Program-made: the position numbers and the translations under genes
In this document: positions 45,471-58,973 of the stretch, in pieces
Layout of the letters: each line of letters starts with the position of its first letter
Numbering within the stretch: position 1 is the first letter of the stretch
The notes under the pieces: model-generated
What the model was told of the DNA's origin: nothing
Database searches by the model: none
What the model saw: the letters and a program-made list of their open reading frames with translations, nothing else
DNA from: Burkholderia glumae LMG 2196 = ATCC 33617
GTDB taxonomy: Bacteria > Pseudomonadota > Gammaproteobacteria > Burkholderiales > Burkholderiaceae
Direction of reading: 5' to 3'
Assembly (NCBI RefSeq): GCF_000960995.1
Contig: NZ_CP009435.1
Coordinates: 1,674,001 to 1,738,000, forward strand
Length of the DNA stretch: 64,000 nucleotides

Positions 45471-48149
45471 ATGATTACTTCCTATGCCCAGAATTTCGAA
45501 GATGTCATGCTCTGGCGTGCGCTGTCGCACATCGATAGCGGCTTTTACATCGATATCGGCGCCCAGGACCCGCTGGTCGATTCCGTCAGCCTGGCGTTCT
45601 ACGAGCACGGATGGCGCGGCGTTCATGTCGAGCCGACGGCCCGCTATGCCGATGCGCTGCGAGCTCATCGGCCCGACGAAACGGTGATCCAGGCTGCGGT
45701 TGCGGCCCGGTCGGGCATGCTGAACTTCTTCGAGATCGTCGGGACCGGCATTTCGACGGCCGATCCGGTGATTGCCGAAGGGCATAGAGCGCGCGGCTTC
45801 GAGCTGACCGAGATTGTCGTGCCCGCAGTATCGCTGGCGGAAATCTTCGCGATGTATGCCGGCCGCGAGGTGCACTGGCTCAAGATCGACGTCGAGGGTT
45901 TTGAATTATCGGTACTGCAGAGTTGGGCAGACTCGCCGGCTCGTCCCTGGATCGTGGTGGTCGAAAGCACGCTGCCGCTCACGCAAACGCTCAGTCACGA
46001 TAAATGGGAGGCACAGCTCCTGGAGCGCGGTTACGAGCCGGTCTATTTTGACGGGCTGAATCGTTTCTACGTGTGCGCGGAACATCCCGAGTTGCGTGCG
46101 GCATTTGACGCGCCACCCAACTTATTCGATGGGTTCCGTCTGAGTGGGACGGCCAGTGCGCCGTTTCACGCCCTGTTGCATGAGCGCATTCAGCAAACCT
46201 CCGAGCAGATGCAGAAGACCCTGCAGTTGCGCGAGACGGAACTGCGCGACGAAGCGGCTGCACAGACGAGCGAACTGCGAGGGCAGCTTGCCACGGCACG
46301 GCTGCGGGAAAATGCGGCGCTGGAGTCGCTTTCCGAGGTGGCCGGCCAGCTTCGCCAGGCCTTCGGGGCGGTGTCGTCGGCCGATGGCGCGGGACGGCAC
46401 GATGATCGGCTGATCGACGAACTGGATCGTTTCCAGCGCCTTCATTCGCGCGAAAGGGACGCGTATCGCGACGACGACCGCTTGATGGCCGAACATCTCG
46501 AGACCTTGCGTGCCGAGTGTGGGCGGCTGATCAGGATGGGTGCGGCCCACGACGCGGCATTGGCCGATGCGCTGCGCGATGCCGAGGCGGCCACTTCGCG
46601 CGAATCCTCCGCCTTGCGCGAAACTCGCGAGCAGATGTTGCGGCAGCAGCAGGACCATCGAGCCGAATTGGCGCTGCAGGCGGCGCACGCCGAGCGGCGC
46701 GAGGCCGTGGCGGCCGCGCTTCATGCGCAGGCGCTCGAGCGTGCCGCCGCCGAGTTGCATGAGGCACGGGCCGCGCGGCGCACCGCCGAGCAGCGCCACG
46801 ACGAGCAGCGACGGCAGCTTTCGGCGCGCCTGCGTTTGATCCGGCGCCGTAATCGAATGCTGCGGCAGTTCGCCTTGAAGCGCGAGCGTCAACTCGAAAA
46901 TGAACTGCTCGATGTGAGTCGACGCCATGAGGCCACGCTGCGCGTCAATGCAATCGAATCCAGCGCACGCGAGTCCCGGCTCGTCATCGAGCTCGAGTCG
47001 GCACGGCGCGAATTCGAGAGCAAAGCTCGCGAGTGGAGCGAAAGCAAACAACAGATGAGCCATGAACTGGCGGGTTTGCGAGCGCTTCTGGAAACGGAGC
47101 GTCGCGACTTCACGCAACGCGACGCCCAAGCGTTCGAGCGAATTCTCGACATCGAAGGCCGTTATGCGAGGGCGGATGCAAAAGCCGTTGAATTGTACGG
47201 CGTGATCGAGGACATCCGGCAGTCGTTTAGCTGGAAGATCATGGCGCCGTTGCGTGCCGTGTTCGACAAAAGGCTTGCTGCCGACGTCACGGCGCTCGTC
47301 ACGGGCGCCGCTGCCGACCGTGGTGCCCGGTCCGACGAAAATGCGTCCTGCCCCATGCAAGGCCGGTTGTCGAATGGCTCGACGGCGGAAAATCAATCTC
47401 CTGCATCTACGGAACGAAACATGAGCGATAGTTTGAACCGAGCCCTGAGGGAAAATGGGGAAGTGCCGCGCAGCGGTCCACACCGGTTACGTGATTTCAT
47501 GGCCGTCGATGATGCGGGGTTCGTGGTCCTGGCTTACCGTGTACTTCTGCGTCGCGATCCCGATCCCAGCGGTTTCGACCATTTCCTCGGACGTGCCCGG
47601 CGCGGCGATTCGCGCGTCCGGATTCTCGAGGCGATTGCCCAGTCCGACGAAGGCAAGATCAACAAGGTCACGGTGATCGGCCTGAACTCCGCGGTGTCGC
47701 GGCTCAAGATCGCGGCGTTTCCCGTGATCGGCCCGATCTTCGGCAAGATCTGGGGATACGACGAGCAGCGCGAACTCGCCAGCTGGCGCTTCGCGTCGAT
47801 CGATGCGCGCCTGGAGTCGATCGCGGCCAATCAGGCTGCCTTGCTGGCGACCCACGAGCGCAAGACGGCCGACATTCAGGCCTCGATCACGGCGCTGTCG
47901 GCGCGCTTCGATGCACTCAGCGCCTATCTTTCGACTTCCCACGCCGTCGCATCCGACGTCACGTCCGGGTCCGCCGAAAATCGCGATCTGCCGGCCGGCC
48001 TTGCCGCAGGCGTGCCCGGCGATACGTCGCCGAAGTCGGTGCATGCTGCTCCGGTGGTCCTGACCGAGCCGGATGCGCGACAGGTGATGCACAGCCTGAG
48101 CGCCCTGGTCGGGGCATCCCTCGAGGCTCGCATGCTGGCTGCGCGCTAA
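45471..48149 (+). CDS. FkbM methyltransferase with long coiled coil and DUF4214-like domain
   Basis: 892 residues in a mosaic. Residues about 1-210 are an FkbM-type SAM-dependent O-methyltransferase (SYAQNFEDVMLWRAL, FYIDIGAQDPLVDSVSLAFYE, GWRGVHVEPTARYADALR, WLKIDVEGFELSVLQ). Residues about 235-585 are almost continuous charged coiled coil (Arg/Glu/Gln/Ala-rich), ending in SFSWKIMAPLRAVFDK, a motif common after coiled coils in polysaccharide enzymes. Around 680-730 a DUF4214-like segment (VVLAYRVLLRRDPDPSGFDHFLGRA) follows, then a second short helical region. GGAAG precedes the ATG at 45471. It lies just before a three-domain glycosyltransferase. A role as chain terminator and length ruler is my inference from the architecture; simple sugar methylation is the alternative. 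Confidence 0.85.
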   Translation: MITSYAQNFEDVMLWRALSHIDSGFYIDIGAQDPLVDSVSLAFYEHGWRGVHVEPTARYADALRAHRPDETVIQAAVAARSGMLNFFEIVGTGISTADPVIAEGHRARGFELTEIVVPAVSLAEIFAMYAGREVHWLKIDVEGFELSVLQSWADSPARPWIVVVESTLPLTQTLSHDKWEAQLLERGYEPVYFDGLNRFYVCAEHPELRAAFDAPPNLFDGFRLSGTASAPFHALLHERIQQTSEQMQKTLQLRETELRDEAAAQTSELRGQLATARLRENAALESLSEVAGQLRQAFGAVSSADGAGRHDDRLIDELDRFQRLHSRERDAYRDDDRLMAEHLETLRAECGRLIRMGAAHDAALADALRDAEAATSRESSALRETREQMLRQQQDHRAELALQAAHAERREAVAAALHAQALERAAAELHEARAARRTAEQRHDEQRRQLSARLRLIRRRNRMLRQFALKRERQLENELLDVSRRHEATLRVNAIESSARESRLVIELESARREFESKAREWSESKQQMSHELAGLRALLETERRDFTQRDAQAFERILDIEGRYARADAKAVELYGVIEDIRQSFSWKIMAPLRAVFDKRLAADVTALVTGAAADRGARSDENASCPMQGRLSNGSTAENQSPASTERNMSDSLNRALRENGEVPRSGPHRLRDFMAVDDAGFVVLAYRVLLRRDPDPSGFDHFLGRARRGDSRVRILEAIAQSDEGKINKVTVIGLNSAVSRLKIAAFPVIGPIFGKIWGYDEQRELASWRFASIDARLESIAANQAALLATHERKTADIQASITALSARFDALSAYLSTSHAVASDVTSGSAENRDLPAGLAAGVPGDTSPKSVHAAPVVLTEPDARQVMHSLSALVGASLEARMLAAR

Positions 48150-48221
48150 GCCTCTGCTCCGATCGATCGCTGTCACCGCAAGGCGGCCATCCCCACGAGA
48201 TAATTTCGAGATTATTCGGTC

Positions 48222-52627
<4,406 letters not shown>

Positions 52628-52630
52628 CCG

Positions 52631-53524
52631 ATGACGAAAGTACTCATCACGGGAATCGGCGGATTCACCGGCCGCCATCTCGCGCGTGAGCTGGAAGGGC
52701 GCGGCTGCGAGGTGGAGGGGCTGGTCCATCGGCCGGTTGCCGGATTGGCATGGCCGGCCCATGTCTGCGATCTACTCGATCGCGAAGCCATGGGCGCGCT
52801 GATGGCGGCATGCCGTCCGGACGTGGTGATTCATCTGGCTGCGATCGCCTTCGTCGCGCATGGTGACGTCGGGGCGGTCTACCAGACGAACATCATGGGG
52901 ACGCGCAACCTGCTCGATGCGATCACATCGGCCGGCTGCCAGCCGCGTGCGGTGCTGGTCGCCAGCAGCGCCAACGTCTATGGCAACACCGATCGCGGCG
53001 TGATCGACGAGTCGGTGCCGCCGAATCCCGCAAACGACTACGCCATCAGCAAACTTGCGACGGAGCGCGTGGCGGCGCTCTGGAGCGATCGTTTGCCGAT
53101 CACGATCGTGCGCCCGTTCAATTACACCGGGCCAGGACAGGCCGCCAATTTTGTGCTGCCGAAGATCGTCGAGGGCTTCCGTAGCCGTTCGCCGGTGCTC
53201 GAGCTCGGAAACCTGAACGTGATCCGCGATTTCTCCGATGTTCGGATGGTGGTGCGGGCCTACGCCGACCTGATTGCCGGCACCTGGGCGGGCGAAACCT
53301 TCAATGTTTGTTCGGGCAACGGGTATTCGCTGCAGGATATTCTGCAGATGATGCGGTCACTCACGCAGCACGATCCCGAGATCCGCGTGAATCCGAATTT
53401 CGTGCGGGCCAATGAGGTCCATCGCTTGATCGGCGACAATCGTCGCCTTACCGCGGCGATTGGCTGCCTCGATATCGTGCCCTTGCAGGAGACCCTGGCT
53501 TGGATGCTGGAGAGCGGGCGGTGA
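52631..53524 (+). CDS. rmd: GDP-4-dehydro-6-deoxy-D-mannose reductase
   Basis: 297 residues, SDR fold. The dinucleotide motif is ITGIGGFTGRHLARELEGRG. VLVASSANVYGN and the catalytic YAISK follow, with RPFNYTGPGQAANFVLPKIV near the sugar nucleotide site. With Gmd just upstream (three-base gap) the most likely reaction is reduction of GDP-4-keto-6-deoxymannose to GDP-D-rhamnose. A related product such as GDP-6-deoxytalose cannot be ruled out, because the stereochemistry is not readable. Its stop overlaps the GTG start of the next glycosyltransferase. Confidence 0.86.
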   Translation: MTKVLITGIGGFTGRHLARELEGRGCEVEGLVHRPVAGLAWPAHVCDLLDREAMGALMAACRPDVVIHLAAIAFVAHGDVGAVYQTNIMGTRNLLDAITSAGCQPRAVLVASSANVYGNTDRGVIDESVPPNPANDYAISKLATERVAALWSDRLPITIVRPFNYTGPGQAANFVLPKIVEGFRSRSPVLELGNLNVIRDFSDVRMVVRAYADLIAGTWAGETFNVCSGNGYSLQDILQMMRSLTQHDPEIRVNPNFVRANEVHRLIGDNRRLTAAIGCLDIVPLQETLAWMLESGR

Positions 53525-54651
53525 AAGTCGCGTTTGCGGTTGACGCGATCGTGCCGCCTTTGACTGGAATCGGGCGCTACGCCTGGGAGCTTGCCTGGCA
53601 TTTCACGCACTTCGACGAGCCCTTGCAGTCCTTGCGTTTCTTCTTCGGGGACGAGCCGATCGAAGACCCGTCGTGGGTCATCAGCGGCGATGCGGAAAAG
53701 GGGCGGCGGCGTCCGCGCTGGCTGCCCAGGTCGGTCACCTCGACGCGCCGCTTCCGGGGGCTGCGGATGCGGCATCGCCTGCGCGGCCACCTGTTTCACT
53801 CGCCGAACTATTTCCTTCCCTATCCCGTCGAGCGTGGGATCGTCACGATTCATGATCTATCGGTTTTCCGATTTCCGGAAACCCATCCCGTTGAGCGCCT
53901 GAAGCACTTCGAGCGGAGTTTCGACTCGACGCTGCGCCGCGCCTCGCATCTGCTCACCGATTCCGAGGCGATTCGGCATGAGGTGGCCGCCTATTTCGGT
54001 TGGCCGCTGGATCGGATCACGGCCGTGCCGCTCGGCGTGCGACCGGAGTTCCGGCCGCGTGGCGCCGAGGAGCTTTCGATGCCGCTGGCCCAATACGGCC
54101 TGGTGCCGGGCGGATATGCCCTGAGCGTATCGACGCTCGAACCGAGGAAGCGCATCGACCGGCTGATGGCGGCCTATGCCGAGTTGCCGGCCGCATTGCG
54201 AGAGCGCTATCCGCTCGTCCTGGCGGGCGGTGCGGGGTGGTTGAGCGAAGCCTTGCATGGCGCGATCGCCAGCGCGGAGCAGGAGGGCTGGCTGCGCTAT
54301 CTCGGCTTCGTTCCGGAGCCACTGCTTCCCGTGCTGTATGCGGGTGCTCGCGCCTTCTTCATGCCGTCCAAGTACGAGGGTTTCGGACTTCCGGTCCTGG
54401 AGGCGCTGGCCAGCGGCGTACCCACGCTGACCTCGAATACGTCGTCGCTGCCCGAGGTGGCAGGCGGTGCCGCCTGGCTTGTCGAGCCCGACGACCACGA
54501 GGCCCTGCGGGCCGGCATCGAGCACGTGCTGAGCGACTCGGCCTGGCGCGACGAGGCATCGCGTCTCGGGCTCCGCGTGGCCGGCGCGGCGACCTGGCGG
54601 CGATGCGCGCAGCGCACGCTTGAAACCTATCGCCGGGTAGCGCAGTCATGA
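53521..54651 (+). CDS. Glycosyltransferase family 4, D-rhamnose block
   Basis: 376 residues, GT-B fold. The N-terminal half starts VKVAFAVDAIVPPLTGIGRYAWELA and contains LFHSPNYFLPYPVERGIVTIHDLS. The donor half shows ALSVSTLEPRKRIDRLMAAYA and the GT4 motif MPSKYEGFGLPVLEALASG. The GTG start at 53521 overlaps the rmd stop as GTGA, so the two are translationally coupled and D-rhamnose is a likely donor sugar. Its last six bases overlap the end of the convergent glycosyltransferase gene. Confidence 0.88.
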   Translation: MKVAFAVDAIVPPLTGIGRYAWELAWHFTHFDEPLQSLRFFFGDEPIEDPSWVISGDAEKGRRRPRWLPRSVTSTRRFRGLRMRHRLRGHLFHSPNYFLPYPVERGIVTIHDLSVFRFPETHPVERLKHFERSFDSTLRRASHLLTDSEAIRHEVAAYFGWPLDRITAVPLGVRPEFRPRGAEELSMPLAQYGLVPGGYALSVSTLEPRKRIDRLMAAYAELPAALRERYPLVLAGGAGWLSEALHGAIASAEQEGWLRYLGFVPEPLLPVLYAGARAFFMPSKYEGFGLPVLEALASGVPTLTSNTSSLPEVAGGAAWLVEPDDHEALRAGIEHVLSDSAWRDEASRLGLRVAGAATWRRCAQRTLETYRRVAQS

Positions 54652-55911
54652 CCGTGCGTCGAGCCGGCTGATCAGCGACTTCAGCTGTATCGCGCTTTCA
54701 TGCCAGCTCAGTGTCTTGATCGCCCCGCTGTCGGGCGCGGTGCCGGCAGCGATCGCCTCGAGCCATTGCTGCAGGCGCGGCGCCAGTTCGGCCGCCGTAA
54801 CCGAGGAGAAGTAGCTGGCGTGGTCGCCGGCGATCTCGCGGAATACCGGTAGATCGCGCAGGAGTAGCGGCAGGCGCTGGGCGGCGGCCTCGATGATCGG
54901 CAGACCGAAGCCTTCGCCCTCGGAGGCCAGAATCAATCCATCGCTGCTTTCGTAGAGCCGGGCAAGCTCGGCGTCGCCGGCGCCCGCCAGCCAGTGCAGT
55001 CGCTTGCCGGATTCGGGATGCGCCGCGAGTCTGGCGGTCAGCGCCTCGACGGCCCAGCCGGCGCGGCCGACGATCGACAGCGAGGCCTGGCAACCGTCGC
55101 GCCACAACCGCTCGAATGCATCGATGACCAGCGCATGTCCCTTGCGAGGTTCGATGGTCCCGACCATCAGAATGCGCGGCGCTCCGGCAGGGCACGGCGT
55201 GATGTCGTCCGCCGTCGCCTGCCCGGCGCCCTGTCTTGCGGCGAGTTCGGCACCGAGGTGAAACCATCCGGTGGGAATCGCCGCCAATCGCGGTTGGCGC
55301 CGCGTTTGTTCGGCCACCGTGGCCGAGATGCAGAACAGGGCGTCCGCGTGGATTGCCAGCATCGTCAGCCAGCGTTCGAACGACTGGACCGCGCGTGGCG
55401 TAAACCAGGCCGGGTGCAAGGCCGGCAACATGTCGTAGACGACGAAGGCGAAGCGCACCCCCGCCGCGTGCCAGCCCAGGAAATCCGCTTGCCTGGCCGG
55501 CGAGATGCGGCTGGTCAGGTCGAGGCCGAGGAATAAATCGCCAGGACGGACTTGGACGGGGGGATCGTCGTCGCCGATGGGGGCGCCGGTCATCGTCTCC
55601 AGGTAGCGGTCAGCATAGACATACGGGCGTTTGCGGGTTGCCCGGATCGCGCGGACCGTATAGCCGGCGGGCGGTGTCTCCAGCAGTTCGGCCAGCAGCG
55701 AGCGGACCACGCGCTGAATGCCGGTTCCCGCATCTTGTGCGGCGATGATCGAGACGTCGACCAGGAGTTGACGCGGTTGTCGCGATGCTTGGCGGGCGGC
55801 TTCGGAACGCAGCGTGGCGATCGCCTTGCGCGCTGCGCCCGCCAGGGGGAGGCCCCACCGGGTTGCGGCATGCTGCAGTAGTGCTGCGCGCCAATTCTTC
55901 AGGCCTGGCAT
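54646..55911 (-). CDS. Glycosyltransferase family 4, export block
   Basis: 421 residues. The N-terminal part (LLVDVSIIAAQDAGTGIQRVVRSLLAELL) is the acceptor half. The donor half has ILMVGTIEPRKGHALVIDAFERLWRDG and LASEGEGFGLPIIEAAAQRLPLLLRD. It resembles the GT4 enzymes at 42725 and 53521, so the locus has at least three separate single-domain GT4 enzymes besides the three-domain one. It lies 15 bases after kpsT and is probably the last gene of the kpsE-kpsM-kpsT block. The donor is unknown. Confidence 0.86.
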   Translation of the reverse strand: MPGLKNWRAALLQHAATRWGLPLAGAARKAIATLRSEAARQASRQPRQLLVDVSIIAAQDAGTGIQRVVRSLLAELLETPPAGYTVRAIRATRKRPYVYADRYLETMTGAPIGDDDPPVQVRPGDLFLGLDLTSRISPARQADFLGWHAAGVRFAFVVYDMLPALHPAWFTPRAVQSFERWLTMLAIHADALFCISATVAEQTRRQPRLAAIPTGWFHLGAELAARQGAGQATADDITPCPAGAPRILMVGTIEPRKGHALVIDAFERLWRDGCQASLSIVGRAGWAVEALTARLAAHPESGKRLHWLAGAGDAELARLYESSDGLILASEGEGFGLPIIEAAAQRLPLLLRDLPVFREIAGDHASYFSSVTAAELAPRLQQWLEAIAAGTAPDSGAIKTLSWHESAIQLKSLISRLDARS

Positions 55912-55926
55912 GGAGCGCGGAAAACG

Positions 55927-56577
55927 TCAGCCATTCTGCTGATAGAACGCGTAGGCGTCATCGACCTCGTCGAAGCTGTGCAGGTGGCCCTGGACCAGCA
56001 CGGCGGCGCGATGGCAATGCTCACGGATGTAGCCGGCATCGTGGCTCACGATGATCAGCGAGCGGTCGGCGCGTCGCACGAACAATTCGTGGTGGCATTT
56101 CGCGTGGAAGCGGTTGTCGCCGACGGCCACGATTTCGTCGATCAGGAAGCAATCGAACTCGATCGCCATCGAAATCGCGAAGGCGAGGCGGGCGCGCATC
56201 CCGGCGGAATAGCTCTTGACCGGCTCGTTGAGGTAGTAGCCCAGTTCGGAGAACTCCTGGACGAATGGTTCCGCCTGCTTCGCATCGGCTCCGTAGACGC
56301 GACAGATGAAGCGCAGGTTGTCCATGCCCGTCAGGCTGCCCTGAAAGGCGCCGCCGAACGCGAGCGGCCAGGACACGCTCATGCTGCGGTTGATCTTGCC
56401 CTTGGTCGGCAGCTCGGCGCCGCTGATCATGCGGATCAGCGTCGACTTGCCCGCGCCGTTGCGCCCCAACACGCCGAGCTTTTCGCCCGGTGCCACGCGC
56501 AGGTTGATGTCATTGAGCACCCGGCGTCGGCCCTGCCGGGTGTGGTAGTCCTTGCAGACGCCCTGCAGATCGATCAT
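55927..56577 (-). CDS. kpsT: Capsule ABC transporter ATP-binding protein, KpsT-like
   Basis: 216 residues. Walker A is GRNGAGKST (38-46), the signature is [12 protein letters not shown] (about 133-144), Walker B is [14 protein letters not shown] and the switch His is in [12 protein letters not shown]. The length is that of capsule exporters (KpsT, CtrD). It ends without the C-terminal carbohydrate-binding domain seen in O-antigen Wzt proteins, so substrate recognition must lie elsewhere. The ATG overlaps the kpsM stop as ATGA. Confidence 0.94.
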   Translation of the reverse strand: MIDLQGVCKDYHTRQGRRRVLNDINLRVAPGEKLGVLGRNGAGKSTLIRMISGAELPTKGKINRSMSVSWPLAFGGAFQGSLTGMDNLRFICRVYGADAKQAEPFVQEFSELGYYLNEPVKSYSAGMRARLAFAISMAIEFDCFLIDEIVAVGDNRFHAKCHHELFVRRADRSLIIVSHDAGYIREHCHRAAVLVQGHLHSFDEVDDAYAFYQQNG

Positions 56578-57365
56578 TCGGGTTCCACCCGTTTGCTGGC
56601 GTCGCGCACGAGGAACAGGCCGATCAGCAACAGCACTGAATCGCAGGCGACCATGTAGGGGATGCTGTAGTGCGGCTTGACCAGGGAGCCATAATAGCCG
56701 CCGCGCAGCATTTCGGTTCCATGGACCATCGGCAGGTAGAGCACCGCGGCGCGGAATTTTTCAGGAATCCACTCGACCATGAATACCGCGCCCGACAGCG
56801 GGAACAGCAGATAGGCGATGGTGTGCCAGACGCGTTCCACGGTTTCGCTGCGCTCGCTCAGGGCGCCGACGATGAGGCCGAGCGAGGTTCCGAAGGCGGC
56901 CAGATGAAGCCATCCGCCCAGCACCAGGCTGATGTTCTTCGGCGGATCCATCATGCCGATCGACACGAAAAAGACCGTCAGGAACACGAAGGACATCGTC
57001 GCGCCGGAGATCTCCAGAAGCAGCCGCGCGAAGAACAGGTCGATGACGCGCACGTTGCGGTGATAGAGCAGCGCCTGGTTCGGCAGGATGGCCAGGGCGC
57101 AACGGCTCGCACAGTTGCGCCATAGCAGCACGGACGAGTAGCCGGTCACCGCGAACGAGGTGATCGAGAGCGTCGTGCCATGGGTGGCGTTGAGGATCGT
57201 CCAGAGCGCCAGCACGCCGAGCGTGAACATCATCGGCTCGAAGAAGATCCACAGAAAGCCGACGTTGTGCCGGCCATAGCGTGTCAGAATTTCACGCATC
57301 AACAAGGCGCCGACGACCCGGAGCTGAATGCGCAATGACGAGGCGAGAGGCGTGTCGTGATGCAC
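56574..57365 (-). CDS. kpsM: Capsule ABC transporter permease, KpsM-like
   Basis: 263 residues of the ABC-2 type with about six membrane segments (for example 35-58 [21 protein letters not shown], 105-130, 135-160, 170-190 and 228-250). The N-terminal [21 protein letters not shown] and the internal [16 protein letters not shown] and [18 protein letters not shown] are typical of capsule exporters. It moves the finished lipid-linked polysaccharide across the inner membrane with KpsT. It starts with GTG 12 bases after kpsE and its stop overlaps the kpsT start. Confidence 0.94.
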   Translation of the reverse strand: MHHDTPLASSLRIQLRVVGALLMREILTRYGRHNVGFLWIFFEPMMFTLGVLALWTILNATHGTTLSITSFAVTGYSSVLLWRNCASRCALAILPNQALLYHRNVRVIDLFFARLLLEISGATMSFVFLTVFFVSIGMMDPPKNISLVLGGWLHLAAFGTSLGLIVGALSERSETVERVWHTIAYLLFPLSGAVFMVEWIPEKFRAAVLYLPMVHGTEMLRGGYYGSLVKPHYSIPYMVACDSVLLLIGLFLVRDASKRVEPE

Positions 57366-57377
57366 GATGTCCGACCC

Positions 57378-58529
57378 TCAGTCGTTGTGTTCGCGCACGC
57401 CCGCGAGCAGCAACTCGAGGATGCCCCAGGCGATGACGCCGAGCGCGAACACCTCGAGGATGCTCTTCAGGCGCTTCGGTTCGATGGCGACATCGGGCGT
57501 GTTCGGCTCGACCAGGCGCTCGAGGTAGAGCTGCTTGCGCTGGGCATCGGCGCGCGCATTCTCCAGCGCTGTCATCGCCGAGGCCAGTTGCTTGTCGGCA
57601 AACTGCGAGTCGAGTTGCATGCGCGCATACACGGCGGCCTTGTCGGCCAGCGAGTTCTTGCCCCCGGCGACTCCGCTGGTGGCGGCCGTGATCTGCTTTT
57701 CCAGGTTGGCGATATTGGTCTGCAGTACCGGGATCTGCGGATTCTTGGGCGAGATCGACTGGAGCTGGGCCAACTGAGTCTGGGCGGCCAGCATCTGCGT
57801 CTGCAGGGCCGTGACCTGCTGGAGCTGCAGTGCCGACTGGCGGTCGGGATCGAACACCGTATAGGTCCTGCGATAGGCCGCCAATGCGCCGGCGGCTTCC
57901 TTCGCCTTGGCCGCCGCGACGTCGACTTCGTCCTGGGCGAACTTCACCGAGTCGCTTGCCGCCCTGCGATTCATGCGGTTGATCAGCCGTTCGCTCATTT
58001 CCAGCAGGCGTTCGTTGATCTTTTCCGCATCCTCCGCCGTATATGCCCTGACCTGCAGTTTGGCGATCGCCGAGGTCGAGTCGAATTCGATGTCGACGAT
58101 GCGCTTGCCATAGTATTTCCACAGCGATTCGAAGCTGCCGTCCGGCCAGCGATGGAAACGGCTGATCGGGTCACCATGCTGCGAGTAGGCGTCGACGATG
58201 TAGTTGCCGGCGTTCAGCTCGCGCAAGGCATCGCGCGACTCGACGTAGTCGACCACCGCATAGGTATCGTCCTGGGCGCGCGAAAAACCCGTGCCCTGCA
58301 GCAGGGCGCCGACCAGGTTGGTCTGCGATTGCTTTTGCGGGCTCCTGACGACGAAGCGCGATTCCGACACGTAGACGTCGGAGGCAATCACGCCGTAATA
58401 CAGTACGGCGAGCGTGGTGGGCAGCGCGACAGTCAGAAGAAACAGACGATTGACTTTCTTGAGGCGCTGTCCAAGGCTCGGTTTGGTACCGGATGAGGGG
58501 GGGAGGTCGCTGCTGGTTACGTTTTCCAA
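57378..58529 (-). CDS. kpsE: Capsule export inner-membrane protein, KpsE-like (PCP)
   Basis: 383 residues with one membrane segment near each end (about 31-52 LFLLTVALPTTLAVLYYGVIAS, and about 355-375) and a coiled-coil periplasmic middle (about 165-330). YVSESRFVVRSPQ is the typical sequence after the first membrane helix of KpsE/CtrB proteins. These link the KpsMT transporter with the outer-membrane OPX protein. The start is a TTG at 58529; no better in-frame start exists nearby. It is the first gene of a minus-strand block with a perfect TATAAT about 190 bases upstream. Confidence 0.92.
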   Translation of the reverse strand: MENVTSSDLPPSSGTKPSLGQRLKKVNRLFLLTVALPTTLAVLYYGVIASDVYVSESRFVVRSPQKQSQTNLVGALLQGTGFSRAQDDTYAVVDYVESRDALRELNAGNYIVDAYSQHGDPISRFHRWPDGSFESLWKYYGKRIVDIEFDSTSAIAKLQVRAYTAEDAEKINERLLEMSERLINRMNRRAASDSVKFAQDEVDVAAAKAKEAAGALAAYRRTYTVFDPDRQSALQLQQVTALQTQMLAAQTQLAQLQSISPKNPQIPVLQTNIANLEKQITAATSGVAGGKNSLADKAAVYARMQLDSQFADKQLASAMTALENARADAQRKQLYLERLVEPNTPDVAIEPKRLKSILEVFALGVIAWGILELLLAGVREHND

Positions 58530-58725
58530 CTTTGTTCCGTCACGTTGAGAGGCTGCGTAGTCCGACGAGCGGCGGACACAATTGCCCGCGTCCGCGGGAG
58601 GGACGGGCCGGCTTCACTGACTTGCCGAGTGCGGCCGCAGTTTGCAGCAGCCCCGTGCGCTCATCACACCAGGTACCGTGGTGGGTTCGATCGATTGCGT
58701 GTCATGCGTTCACCAGAGGCGGTCG

Positions 58726-58775
58726 ATTATAGCCAGCTCGGCCCACTTTAGCCATCCACGAACTGGCTTTGTCAA
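58726..58775 (-). promoter_or_regulatory. Promoter elements for the kpsE block
   Basis: The minus strand carries TTGACA (58775-58770) and a perfect TATAAT (58731-58726). They are 38 bases apart, too far to be one promoter. Either TTGACA works with a poor -10 (CTAAAG, 18 bases on), or TATAAT works with a poor -35. Initiation from TATAAT would be near 58719. Confidence 0.5.
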
Positions 58776-58828
58776 CCGCGAACTTCAAGTTTGGTGAAGT
58801 TTTCGAGTCAGACTGTTTTTGTTTGTAT

Positions 58829-58881
58829 CCGAATGATATATTCGGTGACGCCCCGAAACGGGCCTCGACTCGCCGGCGAGT
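58829..58881. promoter_or_regulatory. Two palindromes in the capsule control region
   Basis: CCGAAT-GATAT-ATTCGG (58829-58845) has perfect 6-base arms and contains TATATT, a possible plus-strand -10. ACTCGCCGGCGAGT (58868-58881) is a perfect 14-base palindrome 22 bases further on. They could bind a dimeric regulator. I cannot name one. Confidence 0.5.
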
Positions 58882-58973
58882 GTTCCAATAAGCTCTGCCG
58901 AGGGGTATCGTCGGACGCCGCCGAGTGCCGCTTGGGCGTCTAGCAAGTCCGTGTTGTCCGTTATTCATTACCG

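Larger units (their letters stand above)
58530..58973. other. Divergent regulatory region kpsE/kpsS
   Basis: 444 bases without a gene. It is clearly more AT-rich than its surroundings around 58740-58850. It contains a minus-strand TATAAT and TTGACA, and two perfect palindromes between 58829 and 58881. It must drive both the export block (minus) and the kpsS block (plus), which makes it a likely main control point of capsule expression. Confidence 0.65.

Noticed and set aside
45214..45474. 86-codon frame between the OPX and methyltransferase genes
   Set aside because: No ribosome site, overlaps the end of the OPX gene and the next start, and the composition looks random.
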